The notes: generated by a model not told the origin, from the sequence alone. A DNA stretch of 64,000 bases from Cricetomys ansorgei (GCA_026225945.1 JAMJFZ010001133.1:14844001-14908000), one strand, 5' to 3'. Positions 1 through 12,127 are shown, counted from the stretch's first letter. Program-made: numbers and translations.

Positions 1-142
1 TTGAGGATTCAGCTGTGCAAAAGGGGCAATATTGGGGTCTATGTGATGGTTAATCTCTCTGGTTTTGTCATATGAGATGATGTGTGCCATAGATGTTCAG
101 AACTTTGATTTTCAGCAAAATTGAAATAATGGAAACATTAAG

Positions 143-143
143 G

Positions 144-174
<31 letters not shown>

Positions 175-276
175 GGTGATGATGGTGATGGTGGTGATGA
201 TGATGATGATGGTGATGATGATGGTGATGATGATGGTGATGATGGTGATGATGATGATGATGATGACAATGATGAT
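143..276. repeat. (GAT)n microsatellite, 5' part
   Basis: About 130 bases of GAT units with GGT interruptions, read directly. The tract stops exactly where a MaLR-type LTR begins and resumes as a short GAT run after that LTR, so the two pieces were once one array. The serine-rich open frame across it on the minus strand is only the translated repeat. Confidence 0.97.
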
Positions 277-623
277 TGTGGTTTGAATGAAAATGACCCC
301 CAGAGGCTCATAAGGAATGGCATCTTTTGAAAGGATTAGGAAATATGGCCTTGTTGGAGGAAATGTGTCTCTAGGGGCTTTGATGTTTTAAATGTTCAAG
401 CTGGGTCTAGTGTCACTCTCTCTCCCTGCTGCCTGCTGATTCAGATGTAGAACTCTCAGCTCCTTCTCCAGCACCGTGTCTGCCTGTGTCCCACCATGCT
501 TCCTGCCATGATAATAATGGACTAAACCTTTGAACTGGAAACCAGTCCCAATTAAATGTTTTCCTTTCTAAGAGTTGCTGTGGTCATGATGTCTCTTCAC
601 AGCAATAGAACACTGGCTAAGAT
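277..623 (+). mobile_element. MaLR-type solo LTR inside the GAT repeat
   Basis: The element starts with TGTGGTTTGAATG and ends near GGCTAAGA. It has the familiar rodent MaLR layout: a ggccttgttggagg block, a cytosine-rich middle with TGCCTGC motifs, an ATTAAA-like polyadenylation signal near 552, and a TCTTCACAGCAATAGAA tail. Both flanks are GAT repeat. The class is recognised by eye; the exact subfamily is not assigned. Confidence 0.7.
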
Positions 624-636
624 GATGATGATGATT
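621..636. repeat. (GAT)n microsatellite, 3' remnant
   Basis: A short GAT run directly follows the LTR. It is most simply the far side of the array that the LTR entered. Confidence 0.85.
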
Positions 637-1135
637 AGAATTAAATAAGAAGAATATGTATCAGTATATGCATAGTATAGTTCTTACACACAAAATGTAG
701 GCAGTGTACCCAGCTAGCAATTTTTTTTTTACTGTCAAATAACCAAAGCCCCAAAGTATACCGTTAGCAATTATCCTCTTTGCACCCCTTTCTGTGATTT
801 CTCCTGGAAATGAATACAGTCATATAACATTGTGTCTGTCCATCAGAGTGCTGAGAAGAAACTGGTGGCACGATCAGAAGGTTTTCACACGGGAGATTTT
901 AATAGGGGCTATGGCCAATATCAAAGGCACTCATGGGGAACAGGGAAGCACCTAGCAAAAAGCTGAGATTGCCCTTGGAAAACAACGGTTCTCAGTTTCA
1001 ATAGCAGCCAATGCCTTTGAACTGAATACCAGTTAACTGTGGCACTGCCACCCCATGTCAAGCCATATCAAGGGAGGATGCTCCATGTCTCTGAAGGGGC
1101 TTGTAGTGGAGTGGTGAGTGGAAACAAAGAGGCTT
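637..1135. other. unique sequence, nothing recognised
   Basis: Moderately AT-rich sequence with no gene, SINE or LTR that I recognise. The stretch at about 835-1030 could be a degraded old repeat, but no family was identified. Confidence 0.4.
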
Positions 1136-1296
1136 CTCACCATGCACCGCTCAAACTTTAGCCTGTCCGAGAACCAGCGAAGGGTACATCGTCCTGAACC
1201 CCACCTAGGAGATTCTGATGCTGTGGGTCTGGGGTGAAGCCTGGAAATTTGCATTTATAAGTTCATTTCTGATGATTGAGAATGTTGAACAACAAA
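1136..1296 (+). mobile_element. MER5A-like hAT-Charlie remnant
   Basis: The order of motifs fits MER5A: a caccgctcaaactttagc block, then gagattctgatgctg, then gtgggtctggggtgaagcc, then a gaaatttgcatttataag block. MER5A is a short non-autonomous hAT element common to placental mammals. The terminal inverted repeats are too decayed to place the ends precisely. Confidence 0.7.
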
Positions 1297-1489
1297 AGGA
1301 CAGCAGGATATTAAATATGACTGTGTCTGCAATTTTATGTGCAGAGACAACCAATTTAGGAATAAAGAATGGAACCCTATGCTAAAGGGCAAGTCATCAC
1401 AAAAATAATTAAATATTCTATGTGCATGTCTCACCATGTTTACAGTTTATATGCATTATTATAATTCATTGTGCTGTGTTCTAATGAGA

Positions 1490-1735
1490 AGGGGGCCAAG
1501 TCTTGTGGTGAAGGCCTCCATCCTACCCTTTCAGGAATCTGAGACAGGAGGATCACATGTCTGTGGCCTTTCTGGATTACACAGTGAACTCAAGGGCAGC
1601 CTGAGTAACTTAGCAAATCTTCAGATAAAATGCTAAAGGAGGGCTAGTGCCATTTCTCCGTGGTAAAGTGTTTGCCTATAACACATAGTGCCCCGGGTTC
1701 AATTTCTAGTATTGTGAATCCATAAATAAATAAAT
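1490..1735 (+). mobile_element. B4 SINE (B1-like left part, ID-like right part)
   Basis: The left part reads like degraded B1 (a cagtgaactcaagggcagcc core). The right part is ID-like, with a gtggtaaagtgtttgcc motif and ccccgggttcaatttc, and it ends in a short ATAAATAAATAAAT tail. This left/right structure is that of the rodent B4 family. Confidence 0.75.
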
Positions 1736-1889
1736 GAGCGAAGAAAAGATAAATGATGGAGGAAGTACTTAAGTTGAATCAGAGTATTTTTTTTACATTA
1801 AATAGAATTTTTTTTTTATCTGCCAAAAAAAATCTAAAAGGAAGAACTACAAGGATGAATGGGTGCATAAATGTACATGCACGTGTGTG

Positions 1890-1892
<3 letters not shown>

Positions 1893-1922
<30 letters not shown>
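1893..1922. repeat. (CA)n microsatellite
   Basis: An uninterrupted CA run of about 15 units, read directly. Confidence 0.97.
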
Positions 1923-1924
<2 letters not shown>

Positions 1925-2594
1925 CACAGTAACATGGGTGTATTGTGACCCCAGTGGGGGTACTGTATGCCATGATGGTGCACCGTGGCTTACCTATGAC
2001 CTTCACAGAGGAAGGCATTCATGTAGTTGTGGAGTAAAGAATGTGTGTGACTTGAGACTTGCAATACAGCGTCTACTGCACCAATCCAAAGGAAAGCTGA
2101 CAAGAACTTGGGGTGAGGAAGATGAAAGAATGGGTCAGATGGGCGTTCCTTGAGTGAATTACCCTTGGCCTAGTGACCATGCATCGTAGACTTTGAATGG
2201 AAAATAACACTCAAAGCAGAGTCTCAGTTTCTAGGACTAGATGCTCTTGGCCAATATACCAGAGACCGCACAGAGACATTAAGACAGTGAGCAGGGCATG
2301 TGGGAATTAGTGTTGTTTCATGGAGTTCTGTTTGCATGCTCTAGGGAACATCAAGAAAAGACCATTAACAAACTACTGTTTCCTTGGATGCCTAGCCAGG
2401 ATGAACCTTTGTTGTATGCTTACTCTAATGCCTCTTTTTCTCTTCTGGTCCCCCATCCTTCTCGCAGGCATAATTGGCATAATTCTCATTTTTGCATGAC
2501 ATTGATGCCTTGAAGAACTTCTGAGAACATATAAAGCAATGTTTAATCAGTGTTTTCCACATGAACATCCCATGCCAAATAAGCAATTCCTTGT
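1923..2594. other. unique sequence, nothing recognised
   Basis: No repeat family or coding signal was recognised. The open frames present are short and lack splice-site or codon support. Confidence 0.4.
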
Positions 2595-2665
2595 GCTAAT
2601 GAGGTACCCAGGTGCCTGTCACACACTGGTTTCTTAATAAATATTTTTTTGAGTAGATGAATGTG
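2595..2665 (+). mobile_element. L2/MIR-type 3' end remnant
   Basis: A ggtgcctgtcacacac motif followed by ttcttaataaatattt and gagtagatgaatg resembles the shared 3' end of L2 and MIR, which in mammals reads approximately TGCCTGGCACA followed by AATAAATATTTG and GAATGAATG. Short and diverged. Confidence 0.5.
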
Positions 2666-3478
2666 TAAGCTTGCCTTTCTCTGTGACAAGAAGGTACACT
2701 GAGTTGTGGGAATATGAGAGTGAGGCAGAGAGGAAAAGGATGATGGGTAATGAGGAGGAGCTCCATGCAGATCTGATGACACTCAACTGTTGACATACCC
2801 TACATTCAAATTCAGGTTAATGCCTATAAGCTCAAGTGAATGCTGTCAGCATGGTTCCAGTGACATTCTGGAAAAAATATGTTGTTTCATGCTATAGGTC
2901 TTCCCTGCTAATCTTGATGAAAACTGGTGTGACTTGGCCAAGGGTCAGAGCATCCTTGAGGAAGGGCAAAACATGATACTGTATTTGAGGCATACCGTAT
3001 TTGTCTGAGTCTAGGGAATGGCTGACTTTTCTGAGGTGATTTTCTACAATCATGTGGAACAAAGCTAAGCTGACATGAGTCCAGAGCAATGTAAAGGGTG
3101 AGGCTGAGAATGAACGATGAATCCACAAGCACGAACTGATTTCACTCATATCCATCAACTGTTTCCTTTCATTCTTAATACCTCTGAAGACAAAGTAACA
3201 TGCTTTTATTGAATAGGAATTCCTAGGTCTAAAAAGGGTATATATGAATAATAATTGAACATGCCTAGGAGCTATGTTGCTGGGGAATAGAGAATAGACA
3301 CATAAATAACCTTAGACATTCAGATACAATAAGAAATGAAGAGTATTCAGAGATAGGTCTGCATTTAAATGTCTACATTTAATGTTTAAAATGTCTGAGG
3401 CCTAAATAAGGCTATGAAAATACTGGATGTGAACAGACCATTTGAGGAACACACATTCAGGGTAAGTAGTGTCTTGCT
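2666..3478. other. unique sequence, nothing recognised
   Basis: No recognised repeat, RNA gene or exon. Two short minus-strand frames overlap at about 2,892-3,158 and show no known motif. Confidence 0.4.
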
Positions 3479-3708
3479 CAGTAGTTCTCAATCTTCCTAA
3501 GGCTATGACCCTTTAAATTTAAATAGCTCCTCGCGTTGTAGTGACTCCAGCCATAAAATTATTTTCCTTGCTACTTCATGACTGTAATTTTGCTACTGTT
3601 ATGAATTGTAATGTAAATATCTGATATGCAGATGGCCTTAGGCAAGCCCTATGAAAGTGTCTTTTGACTCCTAAAGGGGTCCTGACCCACAGGTTGAGAA
3701 CTGCTCTG
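3479..3708. mobile_element. URR1-type hAT-Charlie MITE
   Basis: The ends form an inverted repeat: CAGTAGTTCTCAA at the left and TTGAGAACTGCTCTG at the right. The interior has the hallmark blocks of rodent URR1, with aaaattattttccttgctac, acttcatgactgtaatttt and aggggtcctgacccacagg. Length, about 230 bp, fits the family. Because the ends are inverted, strand is not meaningful. Confidence 0.85.
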
Positions 3709-3769
3709 TCCAGGGAGCTGACTCCGCTGAGAAAGAGCCTGACGTGCAAGTATGAAGGCGTGAATCTGG

Positions 3770-4000
3770 ATCTCCAGCTCACGTGGAGAAGCTGGTGTTG
3801 TGCTCTGAGACTCTAATGCCAGCACGAGAATGGTGGAGACAGGCAGATGGCTGGGTGGCCAGCCTGAATCAATAAGCTCCAGGCTCAGTGAGAGATGCTG
3901 TCTCAAAAGATAGAGAATAATAGAGAAGACGTGTGAGGCCATCCCCTGGCCTCCACACATCCTCCCACCCACAAGCACAGGCACATACAAAAAATGAAAG
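3770..4000 (+). mobile_element. B3 SINE, 5' truncated
   Basis: Contains the B3-specific right half: a ccaggctcagtgagagatg block, tgtctcaaaagatagag, ggcctccacacatcc and a terminal CACAGGCACATAC stretch. The tRNA-like head with the RNA polymerase III A box is missing or too decayed to see. Confidence 0.75.
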
Positions 4001-5598
4001 AGAAAAGCTCATAAGATGTATGAAGACCGAAGATAATAATGCTCTGAAAAATAACCTCATGCAAATGGTTAGAGCCTACACTTCTGCTTTTCCCTTAAAA
4101 CTACCCCCTTGTCATTACTAACAGCTTTGGCTTTCTTTTTGGACCATCAATTTAGTGATTAGGGATTGTTCCCACCCTATTGGAGTAGTTGGGGACCTCC
4201 GAGAAAGAACATAACCCATTTGTATTAGAAGCTCTAGCTTCCTTTTCTGCATCTTCAGAACTAGCAGCTAGGCCAGAGGATTGACATATTTGAAAGGCCA
4301 CTGTGAACCCAACAGCTCAAAAGGCATCCCTTCCCAACTCTCTTCTTGCAGTTAGAGGGGAACGGGATAAATTTAATGACTAAAAGAGTGGAGAAAGCAA
4401 AGAGTGGTGATTGTATTTCTGTTTGAACGTGACTCAGGGGTGGGATAACTAGACTATGGTAATGGGAAGTCTATCAGGTACGTGAAAGGAAGCACAAGGA
4501 GAAATGGCATCTGCACTGAAGATATCACAGTGACCTCAGCGACCTGGGAGAGGCCCAGCACACCCAAGCTGGTGTCAGCTGGGAACATGACAGGCACCCC
4601 TGTCTGTACCTTCCCATCATACTATTTTCACTTGTGGACCCATCAAACTATAAAGTCCCCTGGATTTCCTTGAAGGCTATAGAATATGATTTGATTCTAC
4701 ACACCCGTTCATAGAAATATCTCCACTGGACACCCAAAAGATAATCTGCACATCCTGGGGCTCCAACACAATGAAATAAAAATGTAATTTCTCGTGGTGT
4801 CACCTGGCATTCTAGTCCTTGGATGTAATAGTTGACCTAGTGACCCTCTGTGGCAGCTAACAGTGTCTCACTCAAAGGCAGCCTGTTCCCCCATCAAATA
4901 AAATCCCATCCCATCAGAAGCACTAGAATTTGTATGGCAAACTTGGCCCTTTAAGAATAGCAAAAGTTAAAAAAATTACCTCCGAGTTGTAGGCTTTGGA
5001 AGAGAGTGTCAGTAATGAAAATGTCAGACAAAGTGAATAACTAACGCCATCTCCGTAATGGCTTTTACACACGGTAGCCTTAGCATGCAGGTCACACCAG
5101 CCCTCAGCTCGGGATGGGCTGCAAGCCTGCTCACTCAGCACCTCTGCATTTTCGCTCTGTTATCTTGCTTACTTAGTGGATTTAACGTTGTGTAATTTGC
5201 TTTTTATTGCCTCATTCGTAAGTCTCTCTCTTTCTTCCACCCAAGATATCTTCAGGGCTTGGAGTGCCGCTTACACTCCAAGTCCATTTTTATAAACGAT
5301 AAGAATACTTGTTAATGAGTACACGCAGCAATTTACAAGAGCCAAGGAAGAACATGCTACCTTGTGCTTCAGTGTGACTTGAGACAAGGGTGGGTAGAAC
5401 GCTAGGGAGCCTCAATGCTACTTAGCAGCGAGTGACGCCCTGGGTGAAGGGCTCTCCTATCAGATGACTAAAAGAAAAGGCTTCCCTGTCAACACTTTCC
5501 TCTAACAAGAGGTTGGCCTTTTTATAACTACCCTGCTCCTGAAATACTTCTATATTCTGTTTATCCATGTATCCAGTTAGCAAAAATCCCATTTGGTC
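4001..5598. other. unique sequence, nothing recognised
   Basis: About 1.6 kb with no repeat family I can name. Short frames on both strands have no recognisable domain. Nothing here supports a gene. Confidence 0.4.
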
Positions 5599-5972
5599 TG
5601 AATGCCAACCTGCCACAAATTAGAATCAGCCCAGTAGAGAGCCTCAACTGGAGAATTGTCCCAGTTGCCTTAATTGATGTGGGAAGACCCACCCAAGTGT
5701 GGGCAGCACGTTCTGGTAGCAGCCCAGATACAGAAGGGAATGGCAGAAGGAAAATGACTTGCCTCTTTCCTGCTTTCCTTCCCTCTTGCTGTCTGAGAGA
5801 GCCACCGTGGAACGAGTCAGACTGATGAACTACATGTAAGGCAGCTATTGTTACTATTTCAACACGAACTGATTTAATTAATTAAATTAATTGAACACAC
5901 ACTCTCACACACACACACACACACACACAGTCATTCCTCTGGTTTTATTCCTCTAGAGAACCCTGATCACTA
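5599..5972 (+). mobile_element. ERVL-type LTR with internal CA expansion
   Basis: The motif order matches the other ERVL-like LTRs in this window: agaatcagccc, gagagcctcaactgg, ttgatgtgggaagaccc, ctggtagcagcccagata, and the tail ctctagagaaccctgatcac. A TTAATTAA and CA-rich stretch has expanded just before the tail. The left end is approximate. Confidence 0.6.
5894..5930. repeat. (CA)n microsatellite
   Basis: A CA run with one CT interruption, lying in the U5-like part of the surrounding LTR. Confidence 0.9.
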
Positions 5973-6130
5973 CCCCATTCATCTTCCTCTTTTGTGTTGC
6001 TAACCCCTCTTCATCCCTCTGTCACTCCTGGGAAGTGAACCCACTTTCACACATTATCACAGGACTGCACTTCTCATGAAGAGCAAACACAAAGGCCTGT
6101 GATCCGCAGAGTTCAATATACAGGAATCTG

Positions 6131-6350
6131 AGAGCTGGAGAGATGGCTTAGGAATTAGGAATACTGATTGCCCTTCCAGGAGACAGGTTTTGATTCTCAG
6201 CATCCCCATGATAGTTCACCACTTTCCATAACTTAGTCCCAGTGGAGCCAATGTCTTTTTCTGTCTTCTGTGAGAACCAGGCATGCATGTGATATGCACT
6301 GGGAAAACAGTCATATTCATAAAGTAAATGAATATATTTTTAAAAACTAG
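6131..6350 (+). mobile_element. B2 SINE
   Basis: Begins with agagctggagagatggctta, the tRNA-derived B2 head containing the A-box region, and continues with a diverged B2 body and an AT-rich tail. Diverged enough to be an older copy. Confidence 0.75.
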
Positions 6351-8000
6351 ATAATCCTAAGCAAAGACCTAGGGAAACAAATGTCAATACTCAGAGCGTC
6401 CCTAGAAGTATAAGGTCTAGCCTCTTCAGCCAATCTTACGGGAGCACTGGGTACTCGGTTAGCTGTCTTGTACATCTGCAATGGCCCTGTAACTTTAAAT
6501 GTGGTGGCAAACCAGGCTTTGTAAGAGCCTTCCGTGGGCTCAACTTCACAGAGAAATGAGGTGAAAAACATGTCTCTAAGGCATAGAGATAATCATTCGT
6601 GAGTGCGGTATTCGGATCATTTCCACGTCTCCTGCTGCTCTCCCCAGTTGAGAATGAGGTCATCTTGATGAGCTCAGCCAAAGAGAGACAGAGTCACGGA
6701 CATCATTGAGGAAGGGAGGCGGCACATTTCATGACTCACTTTTGGGTCTCCGTTGTATTGAAGGTAAAGTTGTTCTAAATGATAGGGATTGCAATTTACT
6801 GACTTACACGGGAACAAATTCAGAATCAGGTAAATCCATAGTAAAGAATGTTAGTGTCAGGAGAGCTTTCCCACCTGAAGAGAACATGACTCCCTGCTCC
6901 GTGAGCGCAGCCCTCTGCAGGAGGCTTAGGACCCTTAAGGCTCGGAACACTCAGCAGTGGAAAGCACGACCCTCGCCCTCACTGTGTCACCTTTCCATCC
7001 CTGCGATAAAACACCTGAGCCTCTCAACGTCAAGTGAGGAAATGCTTCTTTTTTCCTGATCATATTTGCAGAAATCTCAGCTCATGTTTTTGGCCTTGTT
7101 TAAGGCCTCAGGTGACACAGAGCACACGATGGGGAGCCACTGTGGAGCAAAGCTGTGTTTCTCGGTGGGAAAGCAGAGAGAGGGTGAGAAGACTGCGTTC
7201 CTAATTTCCTAATATTCCTTCCAGGGAAACACCATGACCCAAACAAATCCCTTCTCCAAGTCCTCACCCCTTAAAGGCTTCGCAGTTCTCAGCCGCGGGG
7301 CAGGCTGGAGACTAAGCTGTGGACACATGAGCCTTTGGGGAACACTCCAAACTGTAAAATTTCCTAGGAATGGTAGCAGTCTGGTATACACAAACAAGTG
7401 GGACTGACAGTTGCACAACTTGCCGCTGGTCTTCTGTTAGAAACCAAACGTCATGGGAATAACACAGGCTGAAGAAGAGGGCATAGGCTAGCAAGAGTGG
7501 AGCCTTGCACTTGGCAAGTATTGCTCCGAGGAGTCTTTCAAACTTTCCAGGGAGTGTATTTCCAGCTTTGACATACGGGAGGTTATTTCTCAATGGTGTG
7601 GTGCAGTCAGGGGTGTTCTGAGCCTCCTCTCAGCTGTCTTTGCACCTAAGTCATCATTTGTAAATTGGCACTCCACTCTTTACAATACTTAAGTCAACAA
7701 TGACCTTGGAATTTGACAAACACGTTTAACTTTGCGTGGAGGAAAATATTGTGAGGATCTGCATGCTATTCTTGGACTCTGCATTTGTGTTCAGCCAGAG
7801 GTAGACCGCCTTGTTCATCACCTAGTCGTTCTGAAAATCCTCTCTGCACTCACTCCTAGCTACAGCGTCAGGGGTCCCATGTATGACAAAACCAGGCCAA
7901 AGACCTGAGAAGGAAGTACCTGTTCCATCATAGGGAGATCTCAGCCTCTTTTAACCCTCTTGGGAGCTGAGGTGGAGTTGGTTTCCTCCCAGCGCAGCTC
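6351..8000. other. unique sequence with scattered CpGs, nothing recognised
   Basis: About 1.65 kb with no recognised repeat. The longest frame (about 117 codons on + near 6,706-7,059) has no identifiable domain and no splice or Kozak context that would argue for a gene. Confidence 0.4.
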
Positions 8001-9780
8001 AGGTTTCATACCCATAGTAGACTTTGGTTTTAATGTTCTGCTCTTGGAAAAAGATGAAGGTAAGGAGTTTGAGTAACAAGCATATCAGAGAGACAGAAAC
8101 CAGGCCCAGAGAGATCAGGAGTGTGTTAAGTCCAAAGGGCTTTGTAATTAGGACACAGAGGCGTGGTTATTGCATCATGTATTTTCCTGAATGCAATATG
8201 CATTAATATTAAATGAGCCATTTTCTCCTTTGTCTGTTTCAATTGCCTTCAGAGCAGCGACCTAGTGTCCCAGTTACCTTGTTTCTGAAGACATTCTCCA
8301 GAGATTTTCGTTTTCAGCACTTGACTCTGTGAGCCATGTTCTTCACAAAAAGCCATTGACCATGTATAAAGAAATAATCCTGGTCCCCAAGATCTCGGGG
8401 TTTAAAATGCCCCTGGATTCCCCTTTATGACTTATTTTATTTTTAATTTTGAGTATATGTGTGTCTTTATATAGGTATGTGTACTAACTAATAAGTCTTT
8501 GAGTCCTATAAATCAGGTTTTCAGGTAAAAATGTGGTAATTTGGAGAAGGCTTGTCATAGGCTTCTTGACAATTAACCAGTAACTTAATACTATTATAAG
8601 AAGTGGAAAATGACAGTATTTTATACATCACAGCCATTAATTATGAAATGATTGCCACATGTTTCCACAGCATCAAAATACTGTATTTTGTATTTTATTG
8701 ACTATATTAAGTAAATATACTGATTCAGGGAACTAGTTAATTGCAGACTTCCCCCGCCTTCAAAATATTTTTGCATATCTGAATATGATTTGAGATCACA
8801 TGAAAACTCTAAAATAGAAAACAAAAGCTTTATATAAATACCCAATTATCTGGTGGTTATAAAATAGATTTTGCACTTTTTTATAATTACTTGTGAAATT
8901 TGGAACGACATGTGTGAAGGTTCAGAGGCATGTCATTTTGCAGAACTGTAGCTGTTTGACACGGTTAGGTTACAAGGACTGTGGGAATTGTGGTCGACAG
9001 AGGAGAAATAACAATGGCTACTTCACTGTGACTGCTGGGGGCATCATGTGTGTTAACTCATTGGCTTTGAATGATAATCTTCTTGTAACAGTCCTTGGAA
9101 CCATGAAACAAAGAAATTAAGGAACCCAAGTATCATGTTTAAGTTTGTAATTGCGGTTTTTGTTTATAATGTCAATACCAGAAAATGCCTCTAAAATGCC
9201 GTTGGAATATTTTTTTGTTTCGTTGAAGAATTCCATAAAGTTCTCCATAAAAGAAGACTCAAATAAATATTGAAACTAATGTCACTATATGAACGAAACC
9301 TCCCACTAATTGTTAATTTTCCCCCAATTAATCCATAAATTCAATTAAATACAGATCAAAATTCCTTCAGGGTTTTAAATGGTACTTTACAAGGCAATTA
9401 TTGTGTTGAATTGGACTCATTTGGAAGATAATTTTCATCTGGAAGGTAAAATTCCCAAGGCTTGCCAGAGAACTTTTACAGAAGAGACTCACGTGGTGCC
9501 TCTCGTTGGCTTTGTAATTAAAGCAATGTGGCAGCAATGCAGGAGCAGATCAAGACATATTGAGACAGCGTGAAGGTCAAAAATTAAGGCCCTGTACTAC
9601 CTCTCAATGGCATTTGGTGGAAAATGCATGATTTTTAAAGAATGGTCTTACAACATGATTATATTTTCCAATTTTGGGAAAAATATAGTTGAACAGTTAT
9701 ATACACAAAAAAATCCATTATGAAAACTTAATTTTTACTATGAAATATTACAATTAAATATTATGCTTTTTTATTTTTAA
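8001..9780. other. repeat-free AT-rich block, possible conserved non-coding DNA
   Basis: About 1.8 kb with no recognised transposon, which is unusual in this repeat-dense window. It is AT-rich and carries several TAATTA/TAATTG/CAATTA homeodomain-type cores, for example near 8,638, 9,308 and 9,396. Regulatory function is inference only; conservation cannot be seen here. Confidence 0.35.
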
Positions 9781-9789
9781 TAATTAAAT

Positions 9790-9972
9790 TCCATCTATTT
9801 ATTAATTTATGTGGGGGTGGGGAGTGGGGAGTGTACTCCCATAGTGCACTTGTAGAGGTAGAGGACATCTTGCAGGAGTTGGTTCTCTCCTTCTCCCATG
9901 TGTGTCCTTGGGACTGAACTCAAGTTATCAGCCTTGGCAATACCACCTTGAACCACTAGGCATCTCACGCTT
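9790..9972 (-). mobile_element. B2/B3-type SINE
   Basis: On the minus strand it reads as a SINE whose tRNA-like head lies near 9,960. On the plus strand the typical inverted motifs are visible: tccttgggactgaactcaag and a degraded aaccactaggcatctc end. Confidence 0.6.
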
Positions 9973-10228
9973 GGCTAAGTGCAGTATTTTTAACATAACT
10001 TCAAAATGGAGTCCTCTAAGAATATACATATTTCAAAGTTCATAAAGAAAAAAATTACTGAATTTGACTACACAAAGAGAAGCAAAATTTACATGCAATT
10101 AAGAGTTCCATAAGCATTACACCCTGCAGCTGAAAAACAGAGGCACTGCTGATTAAGACACCAGCAATTAAGGTATGTTTCCAGTGGGTGTCTGGAAAGT
10201 CATATTGAAATCACACTAAATCAAACAG

Positions 10229-10252
10229 TCCTCTCTCTCTCTCTTTCTCTTC
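10229..10252. repeat. (TC)n run
   Basis: Short TC-rich simple repeat, read directly. Confidence 0.85.
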
Positions 10253-11920
10253 CTTCTCATTGAAAAACTACAATTATCTCTGTCTTTCCACATCCTCAGC
10301 TGGAAGCTTCTCATCTCACTGCCAAAGCAGAATGAATGGAATGGGATAAGCACCTTGTCCTTCCACTGACATACTGCTCAGTCTGTCTGTTCCACTCTTA
10401 AACATTTTATTTTGTTGCTGTGAGGTCAATGCAAGCATCTTCTCTGCTCCTGTCCTTTCAGACTTTCCACTTGTGCATTGGCTCACGTTGCCTACAATGT
10501 GTCTACAGTGTTATAGCTTCCCTGTCGTTAACTTAAATTCGGCATTGGCTCATTGCCATGACCACAGCACACTTCCACAGTCCCAAATTAAATATCATCT
10601 GGGTTGTAGATCTTCCTGCAGCCACTACTCCTGTTTCTGTATTCTTTAGAACAAAAAAACCTCAAGGCTTGGTCCAACAAACACGAAGAAATAATCTATC
10701 AGATTAAAAAAAGACTATTAAGAGTAAATTCTCTGAAGAAAAATACCCAAGTAATAATAAATATGGAAAATACCACAAATGTACAGGTAATTAGAGAACC
10801 GTCAGCTGAAGTTATCATGTTTCTTTGTTCACAATGGCACAGTCTGAATGACCAACAACACTCTCCGGTGACAGCTATTTGTAGAGACAGAGACCATTCT
10901 AAAATTCTGGTGACAGTGTGAATGAATAAAGAATATTTTTTTTAATTTGAGGGTAATTTGATGTTACATAACAAAATTTTATATCTTCTGCCCCACAGAT
11001 TTTCCTTTTATCATCAATCTAAAATGTAAAATATATTGAAAGCTCTTTATCATAGAACTCTTTTGCTTAGGAAAACAAAAATCGGAATAGTTATTAGCCA
11101 TTAGGAGAAATGGTGGCTAATTTTCAGATGAGGAAAGAAATAAAGATAAGTTTTTGAATAAAGGTGCAATCTTAAAAGTTCTACTTTGTGTAATTATACT
11201 TTGCATTGGTTTGGGCAATAATAAAATATATAGTTGATATTTAGTAACATGATAATTGGAAAATGTTTTGTGGGGAAGATTTATGTATGGTCTAGGAGAC
11301 TCATTATATAGCTCTTGGAAAAATAGAATTATTTCTTCTAGTATAATAATTCCCAAATGTAGCATCTTGAAATCATTTGTTGTATTTCACAATTATGTGG
11401 TAAGAGATCAAAACAGTACGGTTCCTCTTGTCTCCATGTTGCACTGACCAAAGTCGCAGAGAGCACAAGGACAGAGAGTTGTACATCGGAGGGTAGGCTT
11501 GTCTTCAGAGTCCAGGATGGTGTTAGTCTCAAGTTTGGCAACAATGGGGGAGACTGACAGTCTGTGTTTTCCAGTGACTGATGACTGAAGCCTCTATCCA
11601 TGTCCTTTGCATACGGTGGTCACAAGATACTTGGACTTATATGGTGGCAGGATTTTAAGGAGACAAGGAGCTAAGATTTAAGAGTGTGAGTGTCTGGCGC
11701 TTTAAGATTTAGGCTCAGATTTGACTACTACATTTGCCACATCTTAGCAGGCATAATCTTTCATACACATTCAAAATCACGTCATATAGTCCAGCTCTCA
11801 ATGAGAAATTTCTAAAAAGTCTTAGGTCCATCAGCAGTGCTTAAAGAAATTGAATGCATCAGTCCTATCTAACTACCTATTATTCTCCATCTTGTACAGC
11901 TTCCTTTCAGAGGCTATCAG
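10253..11920. other. unique AT-rich sequence, nothing recognised
   Basis: No SINE, LTR or LINE recognised over about 1.7 kb. Open frames around 11,117-11,601 overlap on both strands and show no known motif. Confidence 0.35.
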
Positions 11921-11960
11921 GGACCAGCAAGATAGCTAGATGGTAAAGACATTTGCTGAG
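11921..11960 (+). mobile_element. B3/B2 SINE head fragment
   Basis: ggaccagcaagatagctaga followed by tggtaaagacatttgctg is the tRNA-related start of a B2/B3 SINE on the plus strand. It is cut after about 40 bases and runs straight into a minus-strand SINE of the same kind. Confidence 0.65.
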
Positions 11961-12127
11961 TGTGTGTGTATGTGTGTACACACACAGAGGCCAAAAGAGG
12001 GCATCAGCTCCCCTGGAGCTGGAGTCACAGGTAGTTGTGAGCTCCAAAATGTGGATGCTAGGAATCAAACTTGGGTCCTCTGTAAGAGCAATGCATGCTC
12101 TTAACCATTGTGTCATCTCTCCATCTC
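11961..12127 (-). mobile_element. B2/B3 SINE, inverted relative to the preceding head
   Basis: The plus strand shows the inverted markers: agaggccaaaagagggcatc, ctggagctggagtcacagg, aacttgggtcctctgtaaga, then gcatgctcttaacca and catctctccatctcc at the head. The start contains a TGTG/CACA stretch. Confidence 0.8.

Noticed and set aside
138..323. Serine-rich 61-residue frame on the minus strand
   Set aside because: It is the GAT microsatellite read in one frame plus the start of an LTR.
1863..2153. 96-residue plus-strand frame with Thr/His repeats
   Set aside because: Begins inside the CA microsatellite and has no other support.
6706..7059. 117-residue plus-strand frame
   Set aside because: No domain and no splice, Kozak or homologue evidence; its length is within chance for this amount of sequence.
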